This document shows, in pieces, positions 19,944 to 28,774 of a stretch of 64,000 nt of DNA. Both the position numbers and the translations under genes were made by a program. Origin of the DNA: Pontibacter arcticus (GTDB taxonomy: Bacteria > Bacteroidota > Bacteroidia > Cytophagales > Hymenobacteraceae); contig NZ_QMDV01000003.1 in assembly GCF_003284895.1 (NCBI RefSeq), positions 622,501 through 686,500 of the forward strand, read 5' to 3'. Position 1 is the first letter of the stretch, and each line of letters begins with the position of its first letter. The notes below the pieces were generated by a model. That model saw nothing but the letters and a program-made list of their open reading frames with translations. It did no database searches and was not told where the DNA came from.

Positions 19944-19981
19944 GCAAAGCGCCTGCACTTTTTCAAACGCAGGCGCTTTGC
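19944..19981 (-). terminator. Hairpin terminator after the ABM gene
   Basis: GCAAAGCGCCTGC and its exact complement GCAGGCGCTTTGC enclose a 12-base loop, directly behind the stop of the ABM gene on the minus strand. The trailing T-run is short. Confidence 0.75.
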
Positions 19982-19996
19982 TTAAAAAGAGGTTAT

Positions 19997-20281
19997 TTAT
20001 ACTTGTCTGTAAGACCAGGTTTCCGGTTTGGCTGCAAAAAGTGATTTGGTTGCCGGCCATACCTGCCCGAATAATTCGGATCTGCGGTATTGGTTCAGGT
20101 GCTCTTCAGAGTCCCAGAGGCTATAGGTGCTGTAAACGTTTGGCTGGTTGAAGTCCTGTAATAATTCTACGTGGTTGCAACCGTCAAAGGCTTTTATTTT
20201 GTCTTTGGAGCTTTCGAAAATAGCCAGAAACTCGTCGGTTTTCTCTGCCAGAAACGTCATCCGGACAATGCGTATTAACAT
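19997..20281 (-). CDS. ABM-family (YgiN-like) monooxygenase domain protein
   Basis: A 94-residue single-domain protein of the antibiotic-biosynthesis-monooxygenase ferredoxin-like fold. Characteristic features: MLIRIVRMTF first strand, a central helix with FLAIFESSKDKIKAF, GCNHVELLQD, then YSLWDSEEHLNQYRRSELF, where the W-x-S/D-x-E-x-L helix motif is typical. Members act on quinols or related small molecules, or have regulatory roles, and the substrate here is unknown. A second, distinct ABM protein lies at 52.9 kb. It is a lone gene flanked by a terminator and an inverted AT-rich repeat. Confidence 0.82.
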   Translation of the reverse strand: MLIRIVRMTFLAEKTDEFLAIFESSKDKIKAFDGCNHVELLQDFNQPNVYSTYSLWDSEEHLNQYRRSELFGQVWPATKSLFAAKPETWSYRQV

Positions 20282-20285
20282 AAGT

Positions 20286-20460
20286 TTGAATTTTGAATAA
20301 CTGAATTTTCAGTAATTGAATAAGTCTAAGCTGTTAAACAGGCACTATATAAATGCCTACCAAAGCGTAAAGTATAAAACAGCAGCAAAGGTATGATTTT
20401 AAGAAATATGATTCAGTTATTCAAAATTCAGTTATTCAAAATTCAGTTATTCAAAATTCA
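20286..20460. repeat. 15-bp tandem array with an inverted copy
   Basis: ATTCAGTTATTCAAA occurs three times in tandem at 20411-20455, plus a partial copy. An inverted copy (TTGAATTTTGAATAACTGAA) lies at 20286, so the pair could form a stem across about 100 bp. The array ends five bases before the stop codon of the next minus-strand gene. Confidence 0.75.
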
Positions 20461-20464
20461 ACCC

Positions 20465-21241
20465 TTAACTCCCCGGGTAAAAGCGTATCTCAACCGGCGA
20501 ATCAAAGCCCAGGTGCAGCGCTTCCGCAGCATTTCCTGAATTAATGCCGATGCAAAGTAATCCCTGGCTGTTGTAAATACAGCAGAAATCGCCTTCGTTT
20601 ACCTGTTTGTAGTTCGGCTGAATGTTGCTGATGGTTTCGCGCGAGAAATGGATCGTAAACGTACGGCCATGTGCAATCGTGTCAATGCTGTCGCGGGTAA
20701 TGTTGGTGATCAGGTTACCGAAACGATCCACATAAATAACGTGGCCGGTAATGGCGTGGTCGCTTAAGCGCAACTGCCGGTTCAGTAATTGTTTAAACTC
20801 GTGTGTGCGTTCGCCCAGTACATCCAGGTCGCCACCGTTTGCCAGGAAAACGGCCGCTGCGGCCAGTAAATCTTTCGCCGGGAATGACATCTGCGGGAAC
20901 TCCGTTTTCAGGTTAATCACCACTTCCGGTTGTCCGTCTGTTAAAAGCGAAAGCAGGCCATTGTCGGCCAGCAAAAAGTAGTGGCCTTTATACTTTGCAG
21001 CCAGGAAACCGCCGTCTTTTCTACTCTGCGTATCCACTGCCAGCAGGTGCACGGTGCCTTCCGGAAAATCGCGGTAAACGGCCCCGAAAACATATTCTGC
21101 CTGCGCAATGTTAAAGGGTTCGATGCCATGTGAAATATCGATGATCTGAGCCTGAGCATCTTGCGAAATAATTCGGGCTTTTACGGCAGCCACATAGTGA
21201 TCTGTGTACCCAAAATCCGACAGAAACGTAATTACAGCCAT
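20465..21241 (-). CDS. S-adenosylmethionine hydrolase (adenosine-forming), DUF62/SAM-HAT family
   Basis: Family members use activated water to split S-adenosylmethionine into adenosine and methionine. The N-terminal domain begins ITFLSDFGYTDHYVAAVKARI, with the conserved Asp and Tyr, and has LLAVDTQSRKDGG and FLLADNGLLS. The C-terminal beta-barrel domain has the conserved YVDRFGNLITNI segment. The length of 258 residues is normal. It is divergent from the phoH operon, with 94 bp between the starts. Its downstream side carries a tandem array. The physiological purpose in bacteria is poorly defined. Confidence 0.88.
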   Translation of the reverse strand: MAVITFLSDFGYTDHYVAAVKARIISQDAQAQIIDISHGIEPFNIAQAEYVFGAVYRDFPEGTVHLLAVDTQSRKDGGFLAAKYKGHYFLLADNGLLSLLTDGQPEVVINLKTEFPQMSFPAKDLLAAAAVFLANGGDLDVLGERTHEFKQLLNRQLRLSDHAITGHVIYVDRFGNLITNITRDSIDTIAHGRTFTIHFSRETISNIQPNYKQVNEGDFCCIYNSQGLLCIGINSGNAAEALHLGFDSPVEIRFYPGS

Positions 21242-21335
21242 ATTTGCGAACTATAATATTGATAGTTTTGTAATATTAACAGAAATTCCTTAATTAAGAA
21301 AAATAGTACCAACCGACCCTTTATATATAAATCAT

Positions 21336-22361
21336 TTGGTAGAGAAAGTAATAACCTTAGAGAACATCTCTCTGATTGATTTTCTGGGGACAGAGAATCA
21401 GAACATCAAACAACTGGCCGCCGCTTTCCCAAGCAGCAAAATCATATCCCGCGGAAACGAAATCAAAATTCAGGGCCAGACGCCGGAAATAACTAAAATT
21501 CATGAACTCTTTTCGTCGCTGATCGATCATTACCACAAGTTTGGGAAGATTACGGAGAACAGTGTAAATAGATATCTTTCTGCAGATGCTTTTACCGACG
21601 AGGAAGTGATCGCCACTTCGCCGGACGTTATTGTATATGGCAGCAAAGGTGGCATCATCAAAGCCCGGACTCCTAATCAGCAGAAACTGATCGATGCGGT
21701 AGAGAAGAATGACCTGACATTTGCGCTGGGGCCTGCCGGTACCGGTAAAACTTATGTATCGGTTGCAATGGCGGTGCGTGCACTCAAAAACAAAGAGGTC
21801 AGAAAGATCATTATATCGCGCCCGGTAGTGGAAGCTGGCGAAAGCCTTGGGTTTTTGCCCGGTGATATGAAAGAGAAAGTGGACCCGTATCTGCGCCCGA
21901 TCTATGATGCGCTGGAAGATATGATCCCGATCGAAAAACTGAAATTTTACCAGGAAAACAAGATCATCGAGATTGCGCCGCTTGCCTACATGCGCGGCCG
22001 TACTTTGAACAATGCGTTCGTGCTTTTGGATGAAGCCCAGAACACCACGCCAGCCCAGATGAAGATGTTTCTGACCCGTATGGGGCCGAACGCCAAAGTA
22101 ATGGTAAACGGCGACTGGACCCAGATCGATTTGCCGCGTAACCAACGCTCCGGTCTAATGGAAGCCCTGAACATACTCCGGAATGTAAAAGGAGTAGGCG
22201 TGGTAGAGATGACAGCAGATGATGTGGTGCGCCACCGTCTGGTAAAAGAGATCGTGAATGCCTATACCAAACTGGAAGAAGAGCGCCGTGCTGCCAAGGA
22301 AGAAGCTTTGGCGGAGAACGGCGAAGCCAGAGAGCACCGCCCGTTTAACCGTAACAGATAA
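21336..22361 (+). CDS. PhoH-family ATPase
   Basis: A P-loop ATPase of the PhoH/PhoH-like group, associated with RNA metabolism and phosphate or stress responses. An N-terminal KH-like region (residues 10-70) precedes the PhoH domain, with Walker A GPAGTGKT (132-139), IISRPVVEAGESLGFLPGD, and Walker B FVLLDEAQNTT. The start is a TTG (LVEKVITLEN, read as Met); no in-frame ATG is suitable upstream. A GNAT gene follows after 22 bp and then comEC, so the three are likely one operon. The highly charged C-tail (EEERRAAKEEALAENGEARE) is common in the family. Confidence 0.92.
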   Translation: MVEKVITLENISLIDFLGTENQNIKQLAAAFPSSKIISRGNEIKIQGQTPEITKIHELFSSLIDHYHKFGKITENSVNRYLSADAFTDEEVIATSPDVIVYGSKGGIIKARTPNQQKLIDAVEKNDLTFALGPAGTGKTYVSVAMAVRALKNKEVRKIIISRPVVEAGESLGFLPGDMKEKVDPYLRPIYDALEDMIPIEKLKFYQENKIIEIAPLAYMRGRTLNNAFVLLDEAQNTTPAQMKMFLTRMGPNAKVMVNGDWTQIDLPRNQRSGLMEALNILRNVKGVGVVEMTADDVVRHRLVKEIVNAYTKLEEERRAAKEEALAENGEAREHRPFNRNR

Positions 22362-22383
22362 CAGCTTGTAATTTTTGCAGAAG

Positions 22384-22812
22384 ATGATACAGGTGATCAG
22401 AGCAGAGCAGGAATACGACCTCCGGAAAGCGTTCAGCATTCGGGAGCGGGTTTTTGTGCACGAGCAACAGGTGCCACCCGATGCCGAACACGACGAACAC
22501 GAACCAGTCGCGAAACATTACCTGGCTACTTTTGATGGTGAACCCTGCGGGGCTGCCCGCTGGCGCAAGACCGATGCCGGCGTAAAGCTGGAGCGGTTTG
22601 CTGTACTTCCGGAGTTTCGGAACAAGAAAATAGGGGAGCAGGTGCTGAAGGCTGTATTAGCAGATGTAAAGCAAGCGCATCCGCAGGAAAAAGTATACCT
22701 GAATGCGCAACTGCCGGCTGTTAATTTTTACAAGCGCAACGGCTTTGCGGCAGAAGGCGACCTGTTTGTGGAGTGCGACATAGAACATTATAAAATGACC
22801 TATAAAAGCTGA
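22384..22812 (+). CDS. GNAT-family N-acyltransferase
   Basis: A 142-residue GCN5-related acetyltransferase of the ElaA/YjcF type. Visible: IRERVFVHEQQVPPDAEHDE, typical of that subgroup; beta-strand 4 LERFAVLPEFRNKKIGEQVL with the acetyl-CoA pyrophosphate loop; and the C-terminal NFYKRNGFAAEGD. I start it at the ATG at 22384; a TTG three codons upstream is possible. Its stop overlaps the comEC start by one base (TGATG), implying translational coupling. The acceptor substrate is unknown. Confidence 0.88.
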   Translation: MIQVIRAEQEYDLRKAFSIRERVFVHEQQVPPDAEHDEHEPVAKHYLATFDGEPCGAARWRKTDAGVKLERFAVLPEFRNKKIGEQVLKAVLADVKQAHPQEKVYLNAQLPAVNFYKRNGFAAEGDLFVECDIEHYKMTYKS

Positions 22813-24920
22813 TGCTGCGGTGGGCGCCATTTCCGTTTGTTCGGATAACGCTTAGTTTTATAGCAGGCATCCTGGTGTATTTAATTTCGGGCAAGGAGTT
22901 CAGTTACAGTACTGAGCTCCTTGCTTTTTTTGTGGGAGTATACATTATACTTTTTATACTTTCCAGAAAGCTCAAATCTGCATCAATTACAAGTTTAACA
23001 GGTATAGTTGGAATATTATGTTTTGTAGCAGGTGGTGTATGGGTAACACATTTTAAAACCGAAAGCCACCGAGCTGACCATTTGCTGCATTTAAAGACTT
23101 CGCCGGCTTATTACATGGGCGTGGTGGATAGTTACGTGTTGCAAAAACCCGGCTACCAGACCACGGTGCTGCAACTGGAGCAAGTACAGATAAAGGGGCA
23201 ATGGCAGCCGGTACGTGGCAAAGTGCAACTGTCTGTTCCTCACGATTCGGGCAGCGAATATGAGCTGCGGTATGGCGACAGGCTGCTGGTAAAAGGTGCC
23301 CCGCAAAAAGTAGAAGCAGCTCTCAATCCCCAGCAGTTTAATTATGCTGCTTACCTGGCCGGCAAAAATATTTACCACCGCCAGTTCCTGCAATCAGAGC
23401 AATATCTTAGACTAAATAACGATCCTGGTAACCCGATTTTATACTATAGCATTCTGATGCGCCGGAACGTGGATCAGTTACTGCGTAAAAATATGCCGGA
23501 GCAGCGGGAGTATGGCATTTCTACGGCGCTGCTGCTGGGCGTTACCGACGAACTGGATAATTCCATCAAAGCAGCCTACACCAATTCAGGTACTATCCAT
23601 GTATTGTCGGTTTCAGGGTTGCATGTAGGCTTAATTTATGGGGTGCTGATGGTATTTCTGGGGAAGTTTAACCGCACGCCGCGCCAACGGTTTTATGCGG
23701 CACTTATCGTAATTGCGTTTCTGTGGTTGTATGCCTTTATCACAGGGTTATCGCCTTCTGTACTGCGCTCGGTGGTGATGTTTACCATGGTTACACTGGC
23801 GCTTGCTATCGGGAGGCGATCTAATATCTATAACACCTTGGCGATAGCGGCTTTCGTACTGTTGCTGCATAACCCATACTTTGTGCTGGATGTGGGTTTC
23901 CAGTTATCGTTTCTGGCAGTGCTCGGGATTGTGTACCTGCAGCCTAAACTTTATACTTTAGTTGAGGTTAATAACCGTGTTAGCAAATTCTTCTGGGCCT
24001 TGTTTACCGTATCTATGGCGGCCCAACTGGCTACGTCGCCGCTTAGTTTATACTATTTCCATCAGTTTCCGGTGTACTTCTGGCTGGCAAATCTGGTTGT
24101 GGTTCCACTCTCGACGGTTGCTTTGTACAGTGGCCTGGCAGCCATTGGTTTTGGCTGGATTCCGGTGATCGGCTGGCTTTTATACCAACTGCACTTCTGG
24201 GTTATCTGGTGCATGAACGAGATAAACTTCTACCTGATCAGTTTACCAAACGCGTTGCTCGATGGCATCTCTATTACCGCTTTCCAGACCTGGTTACTGT
24301 ATGCGTTGTTTTTCATGCTGATCCTGTTTTTTGCTTTAAAGAAACTGCCGTACCTGGCTATAGCAGCAAGTATACTTTTTGTTTTGGCAGCCCAGCAAAT
24401 CCTAGAAACCATTGCCCAGCGCAAGCAGCAGTTTTTTACAATTTACAGCATGCGCGGCCAAACAGCTTTGTCTTTTGTGCAGGGGCAACAGGCCATACTT
24501 CTGGCGGATAGTATAACATTACAGGATAAGCAGGACTACACGTTTAATATCCAGCCGCACTTGTGGCATTTGGGCATAAATAAACCCGAACCTCAGTTCC
24601 TCCATACGTCAACTCAACATCAAAGTATAAACCATGCGTTTCTGCCTGATAGCAACAGCCTCTATGCATGGCAGAATAAAACACTGCTGCTGCTGCATAA
24701 GCCACTGAAAGTACAAACCATTTCTCCGCTGCCCGTGGATTATCTTATACTTGCCAACAACGTGCGCATCAATCCGGAAGAGTTGCAGCAGTTCAGGTAT
24801 AAACACCTCATTTTAGATAGCTCGAACAGCCTCTGGTACCGAGAGAAAACGAAGCAGCAACTGGATACGCTGGGATTAGTTTATTATGATGTAGCCGAAC
24901 AAGGCGCTTTTGTTGAGTAA
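22812..24920 (+). CDS. comEC: ComEC/Rec2-family DNA-uptake channel protein
   Basis: Inner-membrane protein that passes single-stranded DNA into the cytoplasm during natural transformation. The N-terminus has transmembrane helices followed by an OB-like soluble region (DUF4131, about residues 50-190). The central competence domain has the conserved SGLHVGLIYG segment and many helices (about 230-520). The last ~170 residues are soluble, but I see no HxHxDH motif, so the metallo-beta-lactamase domain of Bacillus ComEC is absent or degenerate, as is common in Bacteroidota. It is the last gene of the phoH-GNAT-comEC set and overlaps the GNAT stop. Confidence 0.92.
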   Translation: MLRWAPFPFVRITLSFIAGILVYLISGKEFSYSTELLAFFVGVYIILFILSRKLKSASITSLTGIVGILCFVAGGVWVTHFKTESHRADHLLHLKTSPAYYMGVVDSYVLQKPGYQTTVLQLEQVQIKGQWQPVRGKVQLSVPHDSGSEYELRYGDRLLVKGAPQKVEAALNPQQFNYAAYLAGKNIYHRQFLQSEQYLRLNNDPGNPILYYSILMRRNVDQLLRKNMPEQREYGISTALLLGVTDELDNSIKAAYTNSGTIHVLSVSGLHVGLIYGVLMVFLGKFNRTPRQRFYAALIVIAFLWLYAFITGLSPSVLRSVVMFTMVTLALAIGRRSNIYNTLAIAAFVLLLHNPYFVLDVGFQLSFLAVLGIVYLQPKLYTLVEVNNRVSKFFWALFTVSMAAQLATSPLSLYYFHQFPVYFWLANLVVVPLSTVALYSGLAAIGFGWIPVIGWLLYQLHFWVIWCMNEINFYLISLPNALLDGISITAFQTWLLYALFFMLILFFALKKLPYLAIAASILFVLAAQQILETIAQRKQQFFTIYSMRGQTALSFVQGQQAILLADSITLQDKQDYTFNIQPHLWHLGINKPEPQFLHTSTQHQSINHAFLPDSNSLYAWQNKTLLLLHKPLKVQTISPLPVDYLILANNVRINPEELQQFRYKHLILDSSNSLWYREKTKQQLDTLGLVYYDVAEQGAFVE

Positions 24921-24968
24921 CCTGTTCTGCTAAAAACAGGCTATGATCATGACACAAGTTGTTTCCTG

Positions 24969-25110
24969 CCGCGAGATTTCATCTCGTGGTTTTTCATACC
25001 AGCAAGCTTTCAGCTTGCGGAAGTATAAATTGAGCTTATCACCGGCTCACGCAAGCTGAAAGCTTGCTGGTATGAAAAACCACAAGTTACCGCTCCGCTC
25101 AAACTCGCGG
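24969..25110. repeat. 142-bp palindromic element with perfect 34-bp arms
   Basis: Positions 24986-25019 are an exact reverse complement of 25050-25083, around a 30-base spacer that holds one AAGTATA. Each arm contains its own small dyad (GCAAGCTTTCAGCTTGC). Outer arms CCGCGAG (24969) and CTCGCGG (25104) extend the symmetry. No open reading frame is inside. The nested layout resembles REP/BIME or MITE elements. The rest of the gap from 24921 to 25338 holds only a weak hairpin after comEC and a G-rich stretch near 25270-25310. Confidence 0.8.
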
Positions 25111-25323
25111 TAGATAAGGCTTTTGTATACTTAGGTCTTAATCGTAGCCTAAAAACTGGAGAGGGTTATTATCAGTATGCGTAGTTTCTAAAGTATATCT
25201 TTTATTACTTCTTTTTAAAATCAGGATATGATAAACATGAAATGTTTTAAGGAACTCCCTGCTGTTTTGGGGTAGGGGCCTTCGAAAAAAGGAGGGGGCA
25301 GGGGGAGGTATCTAAAAAAACCG

Positions 25324-25331
25324 TAATTTTG
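25324..25331 (+). promoter_or_regulatory. -7 element of rlmD
   Basis: TAATTTTG is an exact TAnnTTTG match ending 7 bp before the GTG start. Transcription would begin at or next to the start codon, giving a leaderless or nearly leaderless mRNA. No clear -33 TTG is seen. Confidence 0.5.
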
Positions 25332-25338
25332 CAGCATT

Positions 25339-26748
25339 GTGAGAAAGAAGAAGAAAAAGCATTTCGAGATACTCGAAAACGTACGGATAGATGAGATGGT
25401 GGCCGAAGGCAAATGCATGACGCGCCTCGATAACATGGTGGTTTTTGTGGGTGGCGTTGCGCCCGGCGATGTAGTAGACCTGCGTATTACGCGGCAGAAA
25501 AAGAATTTCCTGGAAGCGGAGCCGGTTCGGTTTCATGCTTTTTCGGAACTGCGCGTGCAGCCTTTTTGCGAGCATTTCGGTACTTGCGGCGGTTGCAAAT
25601 GGCAGCACATTGGCTACGATACCCAATTGTTTTACAAGCAGAAACAGGTTAAAGATAACCTCGAGCGCATCGGTAAAGTGGCACTGCCGGAATTTGATCC
25701 GATCATCGGTTCTGACAAAACAGCTTTTTACCGCAACAAACTGGAGTATACTTTCTCTAAAAACGGATGGCTTACAAACGAGCAGATACAATCCGGTGCG
25801 GAGTTTAACCGCAACGTACTCGGTTTCCATATGCCCGGCCGCTTCGATAAGATCCTGGACATTGAGAACTGCTACCTGCAACCCGAGCCGTCCAACTCGA
25901 TCAGGTTAGCTGCCCGCGATTTTGCCCGCACCCTCGATCTGCATTTTTATGATGCCGTAAAGCAGGAAGGCTTCTGGCGCAACATCATCATCCGGACGGC
26001 CAACACAGGCGAATTGATGGTGATTTTGCTGGTGAAATCTGATGTGCAGGAAGCTATACTTGGTATGCTGGATCACCTGCACGCGCAATTCCCAGAGATT
26101 ACCTCGCTGCAATATGTGGTCAATCCTAAGATGAACGATACGTTCCATGATATGGAAGTGGTATGCTATAAAGGCTTGCCTTACATCCATGAAGAAATGG
26201 AAGGCATCCGCTTTAGGGTTGGACCTAAGTCTTTTTACCAGACCAACGCAGAGCAGGCCTACGTACTTTACAAACAAACCCGCGACCTGGCCGGCCTTAC
26301 CGGCAACGAACTGGTATACGACCTGTACACCGGTGCCGGCACCATTGCCAACTTTGTAGCCCGCCAGTGCCGCGAAGTAATCGGGATTGAATATGTGCCA
26401 AGTGCCATTGAAGATGCCAAGATCAACTCGCAGATAAACGACATCAACAACACTACGTTTTATGCCGGTGATATGAAAGATATTTTGTCGGATGAGTTGA
26501 TAAACCGCCACGGCCGGCCGGATGTGATCATTACCGATCCGCCACGCGCCGGTATGCACCCGGACGTAATCGCGAAACTGCTGCAGGTGCACGCCAACCG
26601 GATTGTGTACGTAAGCTGCAACCCCGCTACGCAGGCCCGCGACCTCGAACTGCTTTCCGAAAAGTATGATGTAACCCGTGTGCAGCCCGTGGATATGTTC
26701 CCGCAGACACACCACGTAGAAAATATAGTTCTGTTAACCGCTAAATAG
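25339..26748 (+). CDS. rlmD: 23S rRNA (uracil-5-)-methyltransferase, RlmD/TrmA family
   Basis: Methylates a uridine in rRNA using SAM. A basic N-terminus (RKKKKKHF) leads into a TRAM domain (about residues 10-65). A [4Fe-4S] cluster site follows: Cys77, Cys83 and Cys86 in CEHFGTCGGCKWQH, with a fourth candidate in ENCYLQ. The Rossmann methyltransferase domain has YDLYTGAGTIANFVA, DPPRAGMHPDV and the catalytic Cys in VYVSCNPATQARDL. The length of 469 residues is normal. The start is GTG, because no nearby in-frame ATG exists. Distinguishing RlmD from other U5-methyltransferases of this family needs alignment. Confidence 0.9.
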   Translation: MRKKKKKHFEILENVRIDEMVAEGKCMTRLDNMVVFVGGVAPGDVVDLRITRQKKNFLEAEPVRFHAFSELRVQPFCEHFGTCGGCKWQHIGYDTQLFYKQKQVKDNLERIGKVALPEFDPIIGSDKTAFYRNKLEYTFSKNGWLTNEQIQSGAEFNRNVLGFHMPGRFDKILDIENCYLQPEPSNSIRLAARDFARTLDLHFYDAVKQEGFWRNIIIRTANTGELMVILLVKSDVQEAILGMLDHLHAQFPEITSLQYVVNPKMNDTFHDMEVVCYKGLPYIHEEMEGIRFRVGPKSFYQTNAEQAYVLYKQTRDLAGLTGNELVYDLYTGAGTIANFVARQCREVIGIEYVPSAIEDAKINSQINDINNTTFYAGDMKDILSDELINRHGRPDVIITDPPRAGMHPDVIAKLLQVHANRIVYVSCNPATQARDLELLSEKYDVTRVQPVDMFPQTHHVENIVLLTAK

Positions 26749-26751
26749 ATA

Positions 26752-26932
26752 GACGTATCACGTATTTCGTATCAGGTAGCATGATTATTTTGACATAAGA
26801 CTATTTGACAAAAGACAAAGGAGAAATAGAAAGCGGTCTCTATTCTTCACTTTGAATATTTACTGAGCATCTTTGTCCTTTGTAGTTCAATTGAAAAGTC
26901 ATGATACCTGATACGTGCTACGCAATACGTAA
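26752..26932. repeat. Nested inverted repeats between rlmD and the next gene
   Basis: A GATACG/ACGTAT-rich segment (ACGTATCACGTATTTCGTAT near 26756) recurs inverted as ATACCTGATACGTGCTACGC near 26904. Inside it, GACAAAAGACAAAGG near 26808 faces CTTTGTCCTTTGT near 26871. The layout is two nested imperfect hairpins. Confidence 0.55.
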
Positions 26933-26939
26933 AAAACTT

Positions 26940-27308
26940 ATGGAAAACGATCCGGAATTAAATGGAAAATACCTCGGCAACATCTCCAAAGATTTTGTAG
27001 TAGTAGCCGAAACCCTCAAAGAAGCCGCTTACCAGGTGCGCCGCCGCAAAATATCAGAGTACCCGATCTTTGTGTTTAGTCGTACGCCGGTACCGGTTGG
27101 TTCTAATTTCCTGGCAAAAGAAGAACTGGCCCTGGAGTGGAATATCAACGCCTCTTACCTCGAAGATTTCGTGCAGCGCGGCTTGATATTAGAAGACAGA
27201 ATCGACGATTTTAAAGGTGCTTACAAAGACTCCGATGAATTCTGCTGCCTGTTTGTCGTGGACGGTGAATTCCAGAATTTTGTCTTTATTCCGTACCCGG
27301 AAGATTAA
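26940..27308 (+). CDS. Conserved hypothetical protein, 122 aa
   Basis: I do not recognise a named domain. The protein is acidic and soluble, without signal peptide or membrane segment; it has a KYLGNISKDFVVVAETLKEA stretch, a basic helix (AYQVRRRKIS) and a C-terminal VVDGEFQNFVFIPYPED. I chose the ATG at 26940 (MENDPELNGK); an upstream in-frame ATG at 26901 would encode repeat-derived sequence shared with the intergenic inverted repeat. It follows rlmD by 190 bp and is closed by a very strong hairpin. Its function is unknown. Confidence 0.7.
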   Translation: MENDPELNGKYLGNISKDFVVVAETLKEAAYQVRRRKISEYPIFVFSRTPVPVGSNFLAKEELALEWNINASYLEDFVQRGLILEDRIDDFKGAYKDSDEFCCLFVVDGEFQNFVFIPYPED

Positions 27309-27345
27309 TTTTTTGACAAAAGACTATTTGACAAAAGATAAAAGA
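27309..27345 (+). repeat. GACAAARGAC-type repeat directly after a stop codon
   Basis: TTTTTTGACAAAAGACTATT continues as TGACAAAAGATAAAAG, starting at the base after the stop codon. It is one of several copies of this repeat in the window. Confidence 0.65.
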
Positions 27346-27356
27346 GTTGTTCTTAG

Positions 27357-27403
27357 ATAAAATGAAAAAGAGAAGCCGCAGCGGCTTCTCTTTTTCATTT
27401 TAT
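27357..27403. terminator. Strong hairpin terminator, 23-base perfect arms
   Basis: The two 23-base arms (27357-27379 and 27381-27403) are exact complements around one A and end in A- and T-rich runs on both sides, so it can stop transcription from either direction. Further on, an imperfect G/C-rich dyad (CCCTCCCTTG facing AGGGGAGGG, 27551-27579) lies just behind thiL. The rest of 27404-27589 holds nothing I recognise. Confidence 0.85.
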
Positions 27404-27589
27404 ACTGGGTCTAACCACCACCAGCCCCTCCTTGTCTAAGGCGGGGAGTCTGCTATTGCTTCTATAAAGTATAAGTTTTATAGTTACTGATTGTTCTTTA
27501 AAAGAAGTAAGGCTTTAAGTATACTTTATGAAGTATAAAATGGTAAGTAAAACTCCCTCCCTTGTTATTAGGGGAGGGTTGGGGAGGGG

Positions 27590-28615
27590 TTAAAAGTGCT
27601 TCCAGCCTTGTGCCTGCAACGGGAACGACTGGCCGTGCTTGTTTGCCAGGTTAATGCCTTCGCTTTTGTCTGTTATTTTGCCGATGATGCTGATATCCGG
27701 GTGGTTTTTTACTTTATCGTAATCAGAAAGGGCAACCGTGAACAGCAGTTCATAATCTTCGCCACCGTTCAGAATGCAGGTTATCGGGTCGAGGTTAAAC
27801 TCAAGGGCAGCTTCCAGCATCTGCTCATCGGCGGGCAGATTGTCTTTAAAAATAGTAGCCCCAACGCCGGATTGCGCACAAATATGGAATAATTCCGATG
27901 CCAGTCCGTCTGATACATCGATCATTGAAGTTGGTTTGATATCGCGCTCTTTCAAGTCGTGGATCACATCCATACGGGCCTCCGGACGCAGCTGGCGACC
28001 AATAATGTATTGCTTTTCGTCCAGTTCAGGCTGCATCTCCGGGTTGGCTAAAAAAGCCTGCTTTTCGCGCTCTAAAATTTGCAAACCTAAGTAGGCTGCC
28101 CCCAGATCACCGGTCACACAGATAAGATCGTTCTCTTTAGCGCCACTGCGCAGTACGGCTTCGCCTTTGGCAACTTCCCCGATAGCAGTTATACTTATTA
28201 TCAGGCCTGTTCTGGAGGAAGTCGTATCGCCGCCAACCAGGTCAACGTTATAGTTCTCGCAAGCCAACCGGATGCCTTCGTACAGTTCTTCCACTGCCTC
28301 AACGGTATAACGGGCGCCCAGAGCAATGTTCACGGTAATCTGCGTAGGAGTAGCGTTCATAGCCGCGATATCGGAAACGTTTACCGCAACCGCTTTATAC
28401 CCCACGTGCTTTAAAGGGCAGAAGGCCAGGTCGAAATGAATGCCTTCCAGCAGCATGTCGCTTGATACCACGATCTGTTTTTCGGATGGCTCAATAACGG
28501 CCGCGTCATCGCCGATGCCTTTAATGGTGGAAGAATTCCGAAGCTCTACTTTATCTTTTATCAGTTTGATCAACCCGAATTCGCCGAGTTCGCTTAAGGG
28601 AGTATATGCTGTCAT
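27590..28615 (-). CDS. thiL: Thiamine-monophosphate kinase
   Basis: Phosphorylates thiamine monophosphate with ATP to give the cofactor thiamine pyrophosphate. The N-terminal AIRS-like domain has ELGEFGLIKLI, GIGDDAAVIE and the metal-binding SSDMLLEGIHFD; then VNVSDIAAMNATP and LVGGDTTSS; the C-terminal domain has SMIDVSDGLASEL and ILNGGEDYELLF. All typical motifs are intact and 341 residues is normal. It stands alone, divergent from an SDR gene, with no other thi gene nearby and no TPP riboswitch visible. Transketolase genes at 58-61 kb are users of its product. Confidence 0.96.
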   Translation of the reverse strand: MTAYTPLSELGEFGLIKLIKDKVELRNSSTIKGIGDDAAVIEPSEKQIVVSSDMLLEGIHFDLAFCPLKHVGYKAVAVNVSDIAAMNATPTQITVNIALGARYTVEAVEELYEGIRLACENYNVDLVGGDTTSSRTGLIISITAIGEVAKGEAVLRSGAKENDLICVTGDLGAAYLGLQILEREKQAFLANPEMQPELDEKQYIIGRQLRPEARMDVIHDLKERDIKPTSMIDVSDGLASELFHICAQSGVGATIFKDNLPADEQMLEAALEFNLDPITCILNGGEDYELLFTVALSDYDKVKNHPDISIIGKITDKSEGINLANKHGQSFPLQAQGWKHF

Positions 28616-28774
28616 GATGATTTTCTGCTTTATATCTGCAAAAATACGAAATTAAGTACAGATGATAACAGTGCCGCCAAGTATGGCAAAACGGATTAGA
28701 AGTATAAACTCTGCTGAGTGATAAAAGATTAAAATAAGTAGCTTTGCACAAGTATAAAGTATGATTTCAGGAAC

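Noticed and set aside
19863..20060. 65-codon minus-strand frame
   Set aside because: It overlaps the end of the ABM gene and a terminator hairpin and has no start signal.
21357..22145. 262-codon frame antisense to phoH
   Set aside because: The phoH frame has intact Walker motifs and operon context; the antisense frame has none.
25906..26715. 269-codon frame antisense to rlmD
   Set aside because: rlmD has all catalytic motifs in the same DNA; the antisense product shows no recognisable feature.
27590..28615. TPP riboswitch upstream of thiL
   Set aside because: The 5' region shows neither the CTGAGA nor the ACCTGATCTGGATAATGCC-type conserved segments.
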